A stretch of DNA of 64,000 nt, from assembly GCF_900188025.1 (NCBI RefSeq), contig NZ_FZNO01000017.1, positions 51,557 to 115,556 of the forward strand. Direction: 5' to 3'. The stretch is from Blastococcus mobilis (GTDB lineage: Bacteria; Actinomycetota; Actinomycetes; Mycobacteriales; Geodermatophilaceae). A model generated the notes under the pieces. It saw nothing but the letters and a program-made list of their open reading frames with translations, was not told the DNA's origin and ran no database searches. The position numbers and the translations under genes were made by a program. This document shows positions 9,818 through 18,364 of the stretch, piece after piece (position 1 is the stretch's first letter; each line of letters starts with the position of its first letter).

Positions 9818-10609
9818 ATGATCGAGTCCACCGAGCAGATCGACGTCACGTACGAGGGCGACGTCGTCGTCGTCAGCATCAACCGCCCCGAGCGGCTCAA
9901 CGCGATCGCGCCGGAGACCAGCGACCAGCTCCGGGAGACGCTCCTGAGGCTCGACGACGACGACGACTCCCGGGTCGCGATCCTGACCGGGGCGGGCCGC
10001 GGGTTCTGCGCCGGCGGCGACGTCAAGAGCATGACCGACCGGCACAAGCCGGGTGTGGCGCCGAAGAAGGTGTACTCGCAGGGGCGGCACCTGATGAACG
10101 CCTTCGTGTCGGTCGAGAAGCCGATCATCGCGATGGTCAACGGCCCGGCAGCCGGGCTCGGCGCCACGCTGGCGCTGTTCTGCGACATGGTCGTCATGGC
10201 CGACGAGGCGTCTATCGGCGACCGGCACGTCAACGTCGGCCTGGTCGCTGGTGACGGCGGGGCGGTGATGTGGCCGCTGCTCGTGGGCCCCCTGCTCGCC
10301 AAGGAGATGATGATCACCGGCCGGATGCTCAGCGGGCGGGAGGCCGCCGACATGGGGCTGGTCAACCGCTCCGTGCCCTTGGAGCAGCTCCGCAAGGAGA
10401 CCATGGACCTCGCCCGCGAGATCGCCGCGCTGCCGCCCTACGCGGTCCGCGCGACCAAGACGTCGGTCAACCGCTACGTCGCGTGGATGACCAATCTCGT
10501 CCTCGAGCCGTCCCTGGCCTGGGAGAAGATCTCGATGATGAGCGAGGACCACCAGGAGGCCCTCGCCGCCCGCCGGGAGAAGCGCGCGGGCGTCTACACC
10601 GGCCAGTAG
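9818..10609 (+). CDS. Enoyl-CoA hydratase/isomerase family protein
   Basis: Crotonase-fold protein (263 aa), predicted to hydrate or isomerise an enoyl-CoA made by the dehydrogenase pair. Oxyanion-hole motifs GFCAGGDVKSM and GPAAGLGATLALFCDM are present. AAGGAG precedes ATG 9818. The active-site acid region (GLVAGDGGAVMWP) has Asp where one hydratase Glu is often found, so isomerase, lyase or hydrolase activity is also possible. The next crotonase follows after an 89-nt gap with its own Shine-Dalgarno. Confidence 0.92.
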   Translation: MIESTEQIDVTYEGDVVVVSINRPERLNAIAPETSDQLRETLLRLDDDDDSRVAILTGAGRGFCAGGDVKSMTDRHKPGVAPKKVYSQGRHLMNAFVSVEKPIIAMVNGPAAGLGATLALFCDMVVMADEASIGDRHVNVGLVAGDGGAVMWPLLVGPLLAKEMMITGRMLSGREAADMGLVNRSVPLEQLRKETMDLAREIAALPPYAVRATKTSVNRYVAWMTNLVLEPSLAWEKISMMSEDHQEALAARREKRAGVYTGQ

Positions 10610-10698
10610 CCCGGCCGCCCGGGGCCGGCGCGGCGCTCCCGTTCGCCGCGCGGCGGGACCAGATCCATCCCCCTGTCACCACGTGCAAGGAGCAGTTG

Positions 10699-11544
10699 AT
10701 GACGGCTGTCCACAGCGTCTCCGTCGCTCGCCCCGTCGACGGCGTCGCCCTGATCGAGATGGGCGAACCCGGGTCGCTCAACCTGTGGGATACCGACCTC
10801 GAGCTCGGGCTGCTCGATGCGCTCGACGAGCTCGGGGCCGACCCCGGCACGAGGGCGATCGGGCTGGTCAGCCGCGGACGGGCCTTCTGCGGTGGTGCCG
10901 ACCTCTCCCGCGTGCGGGCGCTGCTGGCGGCTGACCGGCCGGCCGCGGAGGTGGCCGACGACGTTCTCGAGCGCCGGATCACGCGGGCGCTCGACACCCC
11001 CACGCCGGTCGTCGCCGGAATCCACGGGGCCTGCGTGGGGATCGGGCTGGCCCTCGCCCTCGCGTGCGACATCCGGGTGGCGGCGACCGACGCCCGCTTC
11101 CGGGCCGCGTTCCCCGAGCGCGGGCTCATCGCCGAGCACGGCACCTCGTGGCTTCTGCCGCGCATCGTGGGACTCGGTGACGCCCTCGACATGCTGCTCA
11201 GCAGCCGCACGGTGGATGCCGAGGAGGCCCACGCGATGCGGCTGGTCAGCCGGCTGGTGGAGCCGGACGACCTCCGGGCGGGGGTCCTCCAGGTGCTCAC
11301 CCGCATCGCCGGGACCGTTTCCCCGCGGTCGGCGGCCGTCATCAAGGAACAGGTCTACGCCGACCAGGGCCGCCCGGTGGAGCCGGCGCTCCGCGCGGCG
11401 GCGAACGAGATGGCTGCCGCCTTCCGTGCGCCCGACGCCACCGAGGGCGTGCGCAGCTTCCTGGAGAAGCGGCCCGCGCAGTTCCCGCCGTACCCGCCGG
11501 CCACCGGGCCCGCACCCACCGTCGAGAAGGAGAACCGATCATGA
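10699..11544 (+). CDS. Enoyl-CoA hydratase/isomerase family protein (second)
   Basis: Second crotonase-superfamily protein (281 aa). Oxyanion motifs AFCGGADLSRV and GACVGIGLALALACDI. The acidic loop FPERGLIAEHGTSW contains two glutamates, as in enoyl-CoA hydratases that handle branched or cyclic substrates. AAGGAG at 10687-10692 places the start at ATG 10699. The stop overlaps the next SDR (ATGA). Two different crotonases in one operon suggest either two hydration steps or a hydration plus a ring or C-C bond cleavage. Confidence 0.92.
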   Translation: MTAVHSVSVARPVDGVALIEMGEPGSLNLWDTDLELGLLDALDELGADPGTRAIGLVSRGRAFCGGADLSRVRALLAADRPAAEVADDVLERRITRALDTPTPVVAGIHGACVGIGLALALACDIRVAATDARFRAAFPERGLIAEHGTSWLLPRIVGLGDALDMLLSSRTVDAEEAHAMRLVSRLVEPDDLRAGVLQVLTRIAGTVSPRSAAVIKEQVYADQGRPVEPALRAAANEMAAAFRAPDATEGVRSFLEKRPAQFPPYPPATGPAPTVEKENRS

Positions 11545-12314
11545 CCGAGGCAACGGACACCCGGCGGGTGGCCATCGTCACCGGAGGCTGCCAGGGGATC
11601 GGGCAGGGCATCGCCCTGCGCCTGGCCCAGGACGGCATGACCGTCGTGGCATGGGACCTCGAGGACGTCGTCCGCGCGAACAAGGGCCTCGAGGACCTCG
11701 CCGCCACCGGGAGCATCCACCTGATGGCCGTCGACGTCGGCTCCGCCGAGCAGGTCAGCGACGGCGTCGAACGGGTGGTCGCCGAGCACGGGTCGGTGGA
11801 CGTCCTGGTCAACAACGCGGCCATCTCCCCCAAGGCCGACGGAGCCCGCGTCCCGCCGCACGAGACCAGCCTGGACGAGTGGGAGCGGGTGGTCCGGGTG
11901 AACCTGACGGGACCGTTCCTGGCCTGCCGCGCGGTCATCCCGCACATGCAGCGGCGGGGCTGGGGCCGCATCGTCAACATGTCGTCCAAGGCGGGCCGGT
12001 CCGGCGCCATGCTCGCGGGCCTGCCGTACGGGGTCACGAAGACCGGCATCAACGGACTGACCCGCACCCTCGCTCCGGCCGTGGCCCCGATGGGGATCAC
12101 GATCAACTCCATCGCCCCGGGACGCATCCGGACGCCGATGGCCGCCGGCGTCTCCGACGAGGTGAACGCCCGGCTGATCGCCGCCACTCCGGTCGGACGG
12201 TTCGGCGAGCCGGAGGACATCGCCGCGCTCGTGTCCTACCTGTGCAGGGACGAGGCCGGTTTCCTGACCGGCGACACGATCGACATCAACGGTGGGGCCT
12301 ACATGGCTCCCTGA
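11541..12314 (+). CDS. Short-chain dehydrogenase/reductase (second)
   Basis: Classical SDR (257 aa): nucleotide motif TGGCQGIG at 14-21, NNAA at 91-94, catalytic Ser148/149, Tyr163 and Lys167 (YGVTK). Probably oxidises the hydroxyacyl-CoA made by the preceding hydratase, with which it overlaps by 4 nt. The 3-hydroxyacyl-CoA assignment is inference. The following MDR gene begins 52 nt after its stop. Confidence 0.92.
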   Translation: MTEATDTRRVAIVTGGCQGIGQGIALRLAQDGMTVVAWDLEDVVRANKGLEDLAATGSIHLMAVDVGSAEQVSDGVERVVAEHGSVDVLVNNAAISPKADGARVPPHETSLDEWERVVRVNLTGPFLACRAVIPHMQRRGWGRIVNMSSKAGRSGAMLAGLPYGVTKTGINGLTRTLAPAVAPMGITINSIAPGRIRTPMAAGVSDEVNARLIAATPVGRFGEPEDIAALVSYLCRDEAGFLTGDTIDINGGAYMAP

Positions 12315-12366
12315 GCGATTCGGCAGTCCCTCAGCTCACCGGGTCGACGACGGGTGGTTTTCGACG

Positions 12367-13365
12367 ATGCAGGCGATCGTGTTCGAAGGTGCGGGCGGCA
12401 ACGAGGTTCTCCGCGTGGTCGAGCGTGCGGTCCCGGAGCCCGGGCCGGGCGAGGTCCTCGTCCGGGTGCGGCGGGTGGGGCTCAATCCCGCCGACATCGC
12501 CCAGCGCGAGGGGCGCTACCCCCCGCCGGCCGGAGCGCCCACCGACATCGGCGGCATCGAGGTGGCCGGCACCGTGGAGCGCTGCGGCCCGGGGGTGGTG
12601 CGCTGGCGGACCGGTGACCGGGTGTTCGGCCTGGTCGACGGCGGGGGCTTCGCCGAGCGCGTCCTCGCTCTGGATCGGTGCCTGGCCCCGGTCCCGGACG
12701 AGATGGGAGACGACGAGGCGGCGGCCGCCCCGGAGGCCTTCATCACCGCGCACGACGCGCTGCGGACCGTGGGCAGGCTCCGACCAGGCGACCGGGTGCT
12801 CGTGAACGGGGCCAACGGCGCGGTCGGTGCGGCCGCGCTCCAGCTCGTGGCGGCGTTCGGCGGGTTCGCCGTGGGCACGAGCCGCTCGTCGGCGGGGCTG
12901 GAGTTCATCCGCTCGCTGGGTGCCGGCGCCGTTCCGCAGGACGACCTGCTGCACGGCGACCCCGAGCGACTCGGTCTCTTCGACCTGGTGATCGAACTCG
13001 TCGGCGGCGCGAACCTCGCCCGGTTGCCCCTCGTACTGGCGCCGCGGGGCCGGATCGTGATAGTGGGCGTCCCGGCCGGCGACGAGATGAGCCTGTCGGT
13101 CCGGTCGCTCATGCGGCTGCGGGCCTCGCTGACCGGCACCAACCTCCGGAACCGTCCTCCGGAGGAGAAGGCGCTGGCCGTCCAGGCCTTCGCCCACGAG
13201 GTGGTCCCGCTCCTCGCCGGGCGGCTGGTCGCCCACCTCGAGGCGTGCTTCCCGCACACCGAGGCCGCCGCGGCGTTCGACCACCTCGCCTCCTCGGGCA
13301 AGCGCGGGAAGGTCCTCCTCTCCTTCCCGGACGAGGGCTCCTCGGACGGCGACGGCGATGACTGA
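12367..13365 (+). CDS. MDR-family quinone oxidoreductase-like protein (second)
   Basis: Zinc-free MDR (332 aa) starting MQAIVFEGAGGNEVL, with a GroES-like domain followed by a Rossmann motif NGANGAVGAAALQLVAAFGG. An ATG at 12367 in frame fits the family N-terminus; further upstream codons overlap the SDR and are not needed. It overlaps the metallo-hydrolase gene by 8 nt. Likely an NAD(P)H-dependent reductase for an unsaturated intermediate. It is only distantly similar in sequence to the MDR at 4.4 kb. Confidence 0.88.
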   Translation: MQAIVFEGAGGNEVLRVVERAVPEPGPGEVLVRVRRVGLNPADIAQREGRYPPPAGAPTDIGGIEVAGTVERCGPGVVRWRTGDRVFGLVDGGGFAERVLALDRCLAPVPDEMGDDEAAAAPEAFITAHDALRTVGRLRPGDRVLVNGANGAVGAAALQLVAAFGGFAVGTSRSSAGLEFIRSLGAGAVPQDDLLHGDPERLGLFDLVIELVGGANLARLPLVLAPRGRIVIVGVPAGDEMSLSVRSLMRLRASLTGTNLRNRPPEEKALAVQAFAHEVVPLLAGRLVAHLEACFPHTEAAAAFDHLASSGKRGKVLLSFPDEGSSDGDGDD

Positions 13366-14377
13366 GCGCACCGTGCCCGAGCCCTGCGAGGTGGTGCCGG
13401 GGGTGTGGAGCGTGCCGCTACCGTTCCCCAACCCGCTCCGGTACACCTTGTCCTACGTGATCGAGGCCGACGCCGGCCTGGTGCTGGTCGACGCCGGCTG
13501 GGACTCCGACGAGTGCTGGGGTGCCCTCCAGGCCGGGCTGGCCACCGCCGGCGCCTCGCTCGCCGACCTGACCGGGGTGGCGATCACCCACATCCACCCC
13601 GACCACTACGGCCTGGCCGAGCGGCTGCGCCAACGGACGTCGGCCTGGATCGGCATGCATCCCCTCGAGGCGGATCGGATCCCGTGCACCGACGAGGAGA
13701 TCGCGGCGGTGCTCGAGGACATGGTGAGCTGGCTGCACGCCCTCGGCGCCCCGCCGGACGAGGTGCAGGCGCTGCGTGACCACGGGCCCACGATCGCGGC
13801 GACGACGCCCCGGATCCGGCCGGACCGCCTCCTCCGGGACGGGCAGCAGGTGCCGGGCCGACCGACCATGACGGCCGTTCACACGCCGGGCCACACCGTC
13901 GGGCACCTGTGCTTCGTCGACGAAGCACGACGGATGGCCTTCACGGGAGACCACGTGCTGCCCCGCGTGACGCCGAACATCTCCCAGCGGCCGCAGCAGG
14001 GGGAGGACCCGCTCGGGCACTACCGCAGGTCGATCGCCAAGCTCCGGGGCTCCGGTGCGGTCCTCGGCCTGCCCGGTCACGAGTGGCCGATCGACGACCT
14101 GGACGCACGGATCGACGTCCTGTCCGAGCATCACCACGAGCGACTGGACCAGGTCGAGGCCGTCCTGCGCGCGGGTGCCTCGACGGTCTGGGAGGTCGCG
14201 ACCACGATCTCCTGGTCCCGCCCATGGAGCGACCTGCGCGGTCTCCAGCGCCGGTCCGCACTGGGGGAGGCGCACAGCCACCTCGAGCGGCTGGTGCGCG
14301 AGGGCCGGGCGCACGTCCGGCCGGGCACTCCGGACCGGTGGTCGGCGGCCGAGCGCGTCCACGAGTCAGCGAGGTGA
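13358..14377 (+). CDS. Metallo-beta-lactamase-fold hydrolase
   Basis: 339 aa. The zinc-binding HxHxDH motif is complete (THIHPDHYG, His78, His80, Asp82, His83), followed by a third His in HTPGHTVGH and the Asp of FTGDHVLP. A C-terminal helical region of about 90 residues resembles the winged-helix-like extension of LACTB2/glyoxalase II-like proteins. Within a CoA-ester pathway a thioesterase or lactonase role is plausible. Overlaps the MDR gene upstream (8 nt) and the MFS gene downstream (GTGA). Confidence 0.92.
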   Translation: MTERTVPEPCEVVPGVWSVPLPFPNPLRYTLSYVIEADAGLVLVDAGWDSDECWGALQAGLATAGASLADLTGVAITHIHPDHYGLAERLRQRTSAWIGMHPLEADRIPCTDEEIAAVLEDMVSWLHALGAPPDEVQALRDHGPTIAATTPRIRPDRLLRDGQQVPGRPTMTAVHTPGHTVGHLCFVDEARRMAFTGDHVLPRVTPNISQRPQQGEDPLGHYRRSIAKLRGSGAVLGLPGHEWPIDDLDARIDVLSEHHHERLDQVEAVLRAGASTVWEVATTISWSRPWSDLRGLQRRSALGEAHSHLERLVREGRAHVRPGTPDRWSAAERVHESAR

Positions 14378-15675
14378 GCGCGTCCAGCGATCCAGAAACC
14401 CGCCACGGGCGTGCGGGGTCTCCGGGGCGAACCGTGCTCGGTTTCGCTCTGGTCACGGTGGCGACGTTCCTCATGGTCTCGGGGGTCGCCCTGCTCGCCC
14501 CTGGACTGCCGCTCCTGGGCGAGAGCCGGGGTCTCACGGTGGCGGAGTCGAGCTGGATCCTCAGCGCCTTCGCGCTCGGCCGGCTGCTCTTCTCCATCCC
14601 CGGCGGGCTGCTCGTCGATCGGCTCGGCTTCGCGCGCGCCGCGTCCGTCGGTTGCCTGCTGACGCTGGGCGGGGCGGTGACCGCCGGCCTGGGACCACCC
14701 CTGTGGGGACTGCTGGCCGCCCAGGCCGTCCAGGGCGCGGGGTCGGCCGTCCACAACACCGCCGTCCTGTCGTCGATCATCGCGGCGCTGCCCGACGGGC
14801 GGATGGCCCGATTCCTCTCGCTGCACCAGGGCGTCGTCCTCCTGGGCGTCTCGCTCTCCCCGGTGATGGGCGGCGTCGCCGTCACTGCGTGGGGGGTCAG
14901 CGGCCCCTTCTGGTTCTACGCCGGCACCACGGCCCTGTCGCTGGTGCTCTCGATCGTCGCCATCGTGGTGATGCCGGGGCTCGCCCGGCCACACGCGAGG
15001 GCCGCCCCGGTCGCGGGCGGTCGGCCGCTCGGCCGGCTGATGACCAACCGGTCGTTCGTCATCAGCCTGTGCGTGACCTTCGTGCTGTTCTGGATGGTCG
15101 CCGGGCTGCGCAACACCGCGGTTCCCGTCCTCGCCCAGGGGGAGCTCGGGTACACCGCGCTGCTCGTGGGCTTCCTCCTGGGCGCCGCCGCGGTGGCGAA
15201 CGGCGTCTGCCTGTTCGTGGCCGGCCCCGCCGCCGACCGGTTCGGCCGACGGCCAGTCCTGCTCGCCGGCACCGCGGTGCTCTGCGCCGGCCTCGTGAGC
15301 CTGATCGTCGGCACCGTGCCGGCGACGTGGATCGGCGTGACCGCGCTCGGCATCGGGATGGGCCTGGCGGGCGCGGCGCTGCCGGCGATCCTGGCGGACG
15401 TTGCCGATCCCAGCATCCGGGGCGTCGCCGTCGGCATTCACCGGACCTCGTCCGGTTTGGGCCTGTTCGTCGGCCCGGTCACCGTGGGACTGCTCCTCCA
15501 GAGCATGACCACGGCGACCACGTTCGCCGTCGGCGCCGGGGCCCTCGCCCTCAGCGTCGTCGCCGTCCTCTTCGTTCGGGAGACGCTGGTCCGTCCGGCG
15601 CCCGGGACGACGTCCGCAGCCCCGACCGTCCCCCTCAACCCCCTCCCACGACACCAACGACAGGAAGTGACCTGA
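14374..15675 (+). CDS. MFS transporter
   Basis: Major facilitator superfamily membrane protein, 433 aa, about 12 hydrophobic segments. Motif A-like sequences occur after TM2 (GGLLVDRLGFARA) and in the second half (GPAADRFGRRPVLLAG). GTG 14374 overlaps the upstream stop. The stop overlaps the next ATG (TGATG). It could import an alternative substrate or export a toxic intermediate; direction is not readable. Its presence beside an ABC importer means the operon encodes two transport routes. Confidence 0.93.
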   Translation: MSASSDPETRHGRAGSPGRTVLGFALVTVATFLMVSGVALLAPGLPLLGESRGLTVAESSWILSAFALGRLLFSIPGGLLVDRLGFARAASVGCLLTLGGAVTAGLGPPLWGLLAAQAVQGAGSAVHNTAVLSSIIAALPDGRMARFLSLHQGVVLLGVSLSPVMGGVAVTAWGVSGPFWFYAGTTALSLVLSIVAIVVMPGLARPHARAAPVAGGRPLGRLMTNRSFVISLCVTFVLFWMVAGLRNTAVPVLAQGELGYTALLVGFLLGAAAVANGVCLFVAGPAADRFGRRPVLLAGTAVLCAGLVSLIVGTVPATWIGVTALGIGMGLAGAALPAILADVADPSIRGVAVGIHRTSSGLGLFVGPVTVGLLLQSMTTATTFAVGAGALALSVVAVLFVRETLVRPAPGTTSAAPTVPLNPLPRHQRQEVT

Positions 15676-17387
15676 TGCACGTCGGACAGCGCGTGGTCGA
15701 TCTACTGGTGGAGGCCGGCATCCGTTCGGCCTTCGGAGTGCCGGGCGGGCAGACCTCGCCCCTCTACAACGGAATGGCCGTCCGACGGGACGCCATCCGG
15801 CACGTGCTGATGCGCGACGAGCGCAGTGCCGTCTTCGCCGCCGATGCCTACGCCCGCACCACCGGGCGGGCCGGAGCCTGCGACGCCACCGTCGGTCCGG
15901 GCGCGACCAACCTGGTCTCGGGCCTCGTCGAGGCCCGGAGCTCCTCGATCCCGCTGATCGCGATCGTCGCCGACATCCCGCGGGCGTGGGAGCACCGGCG
16001 ACACCTGGGGTCGGCGTCCCAGGGGTTCGAGCAGCGGGCTTTCCTCGAGCCCTGCGTGAAGTGGTTCGGCCACGTCGGGGTTCCGGAAGCCATCGACGAC
16101 GTCGTCGGCCAGGCCCTGCGGGTCGCGACGTCGAACCGGCCGGGCCCGGTGGTGGTGGAGATTCCCGACGACGTGTTCTCCGCCGACGCGGTCGAGGCAC
16201 CGCTGCCGCCGGTGGATGCCCGCTACCCGAGGTTCCGCAGCGCACCTGATCCCGACGCCGTCCGCGACGCTGCCCACGTGATCGGGCGCAGCCGTCGTCC
16301 GATGCTGCTCCTGGGGGGCGGGGCGCAGATCGCCGGCGCGGGCACCGAGGCCAGGGCACTCGTGGAGCGGCTGCGGGTGCCGTTCTCGACCACGATCAGC
16401 GGCAAGGGCCTCATCGAGGAGACCCACCCCCTCGCCATGGGGATCTCCGGCTCCTTCGGCGTGCCGGTGGCCAACGACCTGCTCGCCGAGTCCGATTGCC
16501 TCATCGTGGTGGGGGCCAAGCTCGGACAGGCGGCGACCCTGGGCTGGGACCTGCCGGCCCCCGGGGCCGCCGTCGTCCACCTGGATGTCGACGCGGAGGA
16601 GATCGGGCGCAACTCCCCGGCCCTGGGCCTGCACGGGGACGCCGCGCTCGGTCTGCGGGCCCTGCTCGACGCGCTGTCGACGGCCGAGCTGTCCTTCGAC
16701 TGGGACGTCGGCGACCTGACCCGGAGGGCCGCCGACTGGTGGGACGGCGAGCACGTCCTCGCCCGTCCGCGTGAGGGGGACGCCGTGAAGCCGCAGGACG
16801 TCGTCGGTCTGATCGGCGGGCGACTGGGCGAGGCCGACCTGGTCGTGACCGACGCGAGCCTGTCCTCCGGATGGATGGGCTCCGGCTGGCGGGTGGAGCA
16901 GCCGGGGCGGCGCATCCTGGCGCCGCGCGGGGTGGCCGGTCTGGGCTGGGGTCTGCCGGCCGCCGTTGGTGCCGCCTTCGGGCTGGCCGACGTCGGGAGC
17001 CAGGGCCGCGTCGTCTGCCTGGCCGGCGACGGCGGCTGGGGCTACTCCCTGACCGAGGTGGAGACCCTGGCCCGGTTCGAGATGCCGGTCGTGTCGGTGG
17101 TGCTCAACAACTCCGTGCTCGGCTGGAACAAGCACGTCGTGCAACGCCGGTACGCCGGCGACTACGTGTCCCAGGACTTCGGGGACGTCGACTACGCGGC
17201 GACGGCGCGGAGCCTCGGGGCGCACGCGGTCCGGGTCGATCGCATCGAGGACGTCGATGCCGCACTCGACGAGGCCTTCGCCGTCCAGGGCAAGCCGTCG
17301 GTCGTGGAGGTCGTGTCGTCGGAGTGGGAGACGCCGGTCATCAAACCGATGTCCGGGCAGTCGGCCCCGGCCCGCGCCTCCTACTGA
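15675..17387 (+). CDS. ThDP-dependent enzyme, acetolactate synthase/2-hydroxyacyl-CoA lyase-like
   Basis: 570 aa with the three-domain architecture of acetolactate synthase, oxalyl-CoA decarboxylase and benzoylformate decarboxylase. The ThDP-activating Glu is present (RDERSAVFAADAYAR, Glu49). The ThDP/Mg motif GDGG...NN is near residue 450 (LAGDGGWGYSL ... VVLNNSVLG). AGGAAGTGA precedes ATG 15675. Real acetolactate synthase is unlikely: no regulatory subunit is adjacent and the context is catabolic. A 2-ketoacid decarboxylase or 2-hydroxyacyl-CoA lyase would fit the operon. Last gene of the run; a strong hairpin follows. Confidence 0.9.
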   Translation: MHVGQRVVDLLVEAGIRSAFGVPGGQTSPLYNGMAVRRDAIRHVLMRDERSAVFAADAYARTTGRAGACDATVGPGATNLVSGLVEARSSSIPLIAIVADIPRAWEHRRHLGSASQGFEQRAFLEPCVKWFGHVGVPEAIDDVVGQALRVATSNRPGPVVVEIPDDVFSADAVEAPLPPVDARYPRFRSAPDPDAVRDAAHVIGRSRRPMLLLGGGAQIAGAGTEARALVERLRVPFSTTISGKGLIEETHPLAMGISGSFGVPVANDLLAESDCLIVVGAKLGQAATLGWDLPAPGAAVVHLDVDAEEIGRNSPALGLHGDAALGLRALLDALSTAELSFDWDVGDLTRRAADWWDGEHVLARPREGDAVKPQDVVGLIGGRLGEADLVVTDASLSSGWMGSGWRVEQPGRRILAPRGVAGLGWGLPAAVGAAFGLADVGSQGRVVCLAGDGGWGYSLTEVETLARFEMPVVSVVLNNSVLGWNKHVVQRRYAGDYVSQDFGDVDYAATARSLGAHAVRVDRIEDVDAALDEAFAVQGKPSVVEVVSSEWETPVIKPMSGQSAPARASY

Positions 17388-17391
17388 GTGG

Positions 17392-17422
17392 CAGCCGGGC
17401 GCCGGGTTCCGGCGCCCGGCTG
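17392..17422. terminator. Bidirectional hairpin terminator between convergent genes
   Basis: Perfect 14-bp inverted repeat: left arm CAGCCGGGCGCCGG, loop GTT, right arm CCGGCGCCCGGCTG. It lies between the stop of the ThDP enzyme and the stop of the convergent VOC gene. There is no T-tract, which is usual for high-GC actinobacteria. Confidence 0.8.
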
Positions 17423-17426
17423 TCGG

Positions 17427-17828
17427 TCACTCGCCGGTGAGCAGTTCCACCCAGTTGCCGTCCGGGTCCTCGATCATCGCGATGGACACCCCGGGGCGCA
17501 GCTCCGTGGGAGGGACGACGACCGGGTGCCCGGCCGACTCGGCGGCGGCGACGACCTCGGGGAGGTTGCTCACGCTGATGGTCCAGTAGCGGTACCCGGT
17601 GCCGCCCCGGAGACCGCCAGGAGGCGCCTCGGCCGCCGGGGGCTTCCGCGGCGAGATGAGCTTGATGACGCTCGTGCCGCAGCCCAGCCGGTGCATGGTC
17701 CCGCCCGGCATGGGCGACTCGCCGAGATCCTTCAGGCCCAGGACGTCCCGGTAGAACGCGAGACAGGCGGCCGGGTCCTTTGTGACGACGCCGAGATCGA
17801 TTGAATCCTTGGTCAGCTCAACAGTCAT
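17427..17828 (-). CDS. VOC-family (glyoxalase/bleomycin-resistance fold) protein
   Basis: 133 aa, one vicinal-oxygen-chelate domain. It starts with a beta strand (IDLGVVTKDP) and AFYRDVLGLK, and ends with IEDPDGNWVELL, the second VOC half with its metal-ligand Glu. The first strand has no His where many glyoxalases carry one, so metal use is uncertain. ATG 17828 is the family-like start; a GTG nine bases upstream is possible. Substrate is unknown. Convergent to the catabolic operon and not obviously part of it. Confidence 0.88.
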   Translation of the reverse strand: MTVELTKDSIDLGVVTKDPAACLAFYRDVLGLKDLGESPMPGGTMHRLGCGTSVIKLISPRKPPAAEAPPGGLRGGTGYRYWTISVSNLPEVVAAAESAGHPVVVPPTELRPGVSIAMIEDPDGNWVELLTGE

Positions 17829-17934
17829 GTGGATCACACTATCGCCCTGTCCGACCGGACGGTCGGGACGATTGCGGCCGGAAGGCGCTGGCCGCCCCGG
17901 TGGTGCGGCCGTCGGCGTCGTTCTCCTCGCGGGA

Positions 17935-18029
17935 TGCGGATGGTGCAGGCCATCGCCGACCGGTGGGGCGTCGAGGACCACCGCGGCGGGAAGCGGGTCT
18001 GGCTGGAGCTCCGTCCCCCGGCGTACTGA
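17935..18029 (+). pseudogene. C-terminal relic of an RsbW/HATPase_c_2-type ATP-binding protein
   Basis: About 31 codons (GMRMVQAIADRWGVEDHRGG, then KRVWLEL) match the end of actinobacterial serine-kinase/anti-sigma ATP-binding domains, which finish with G(L/M)R(L/M)V-ADRWGV-KTVW-EL. The upstream half of the domain (N-box, G1) is not found in any frame between 17829 and 17935, so this looks like a truncated remnant. Identification rests on a short motif read by eye. Confidence 0.45.
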
Positions 18030-18120
18030 TCTCCGCGTCGGGCGCCGTGGCTGGTTTGCCGGGGCGGGTGATCGGGGAGGGCGGGGGGAGATCCATCGGC
18101 GACAGAGAGGGAACCGCGTG

Positions 18121-18291
18121 ATGAGCCAGCCCACCGGAGACGTGCACGCAGCCGGCGAGGGCCTCTCCGACGAGGAGATGGTCCAGACCGTTGCGGGCCA
18201 GACCGACAGCGCGTCGGAGAACGCCGACACGGCCGGCAAGGACTGGAACGGCGACCCGGGCGACGCCCCAGCGCCGACCGACGAGGCCTGA
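18121..18291 (+). CDS. Small acidic hypothetical protein (56 aa)
   Basis: Strongly acidic, Gly/Ala/Asp-rich small protein without membrane segment or cysteine; core LSDEEMVQTVAGQTDSAS. Preceded by AGAGAGGGAA at 18104-18113; ATG 18121 is used, with an in-frame GTG directly before it as an alternative. The core resembles small acidic proteins common in Actinobacteria that I cannot assign to a function. A hairpin follows directly, which supports it being a real, separately transcribed gene. Confidence 0.6.
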   Translation: MSQPTGDVHAAGEGLSDEEMVQTVAGQTDSASENADTAGKDWNGDPGDAPAPTDEA

Positions 18292-18300
18292 GCCACTCCG

Positions 18301-18343
18301 ACGCCGTCCCGCCCGCCGCCTCGGGGACAGGACGGGACGGCGT
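18301..18343 (+). terminator. Hairpin terminator after the small acidic protein gene
   Basis: 11-bp perfect inverted repeat ACGCCGTCCCG ... CGGGACGGCGT with a 21-nt loop, starting 9 nt after the stop of the 56-aa gene and 22 nt before the P450 start. Confidence 0.65.
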
Positions 18344-18364
18344 CGTCGCTGACAGACTGCGCCG

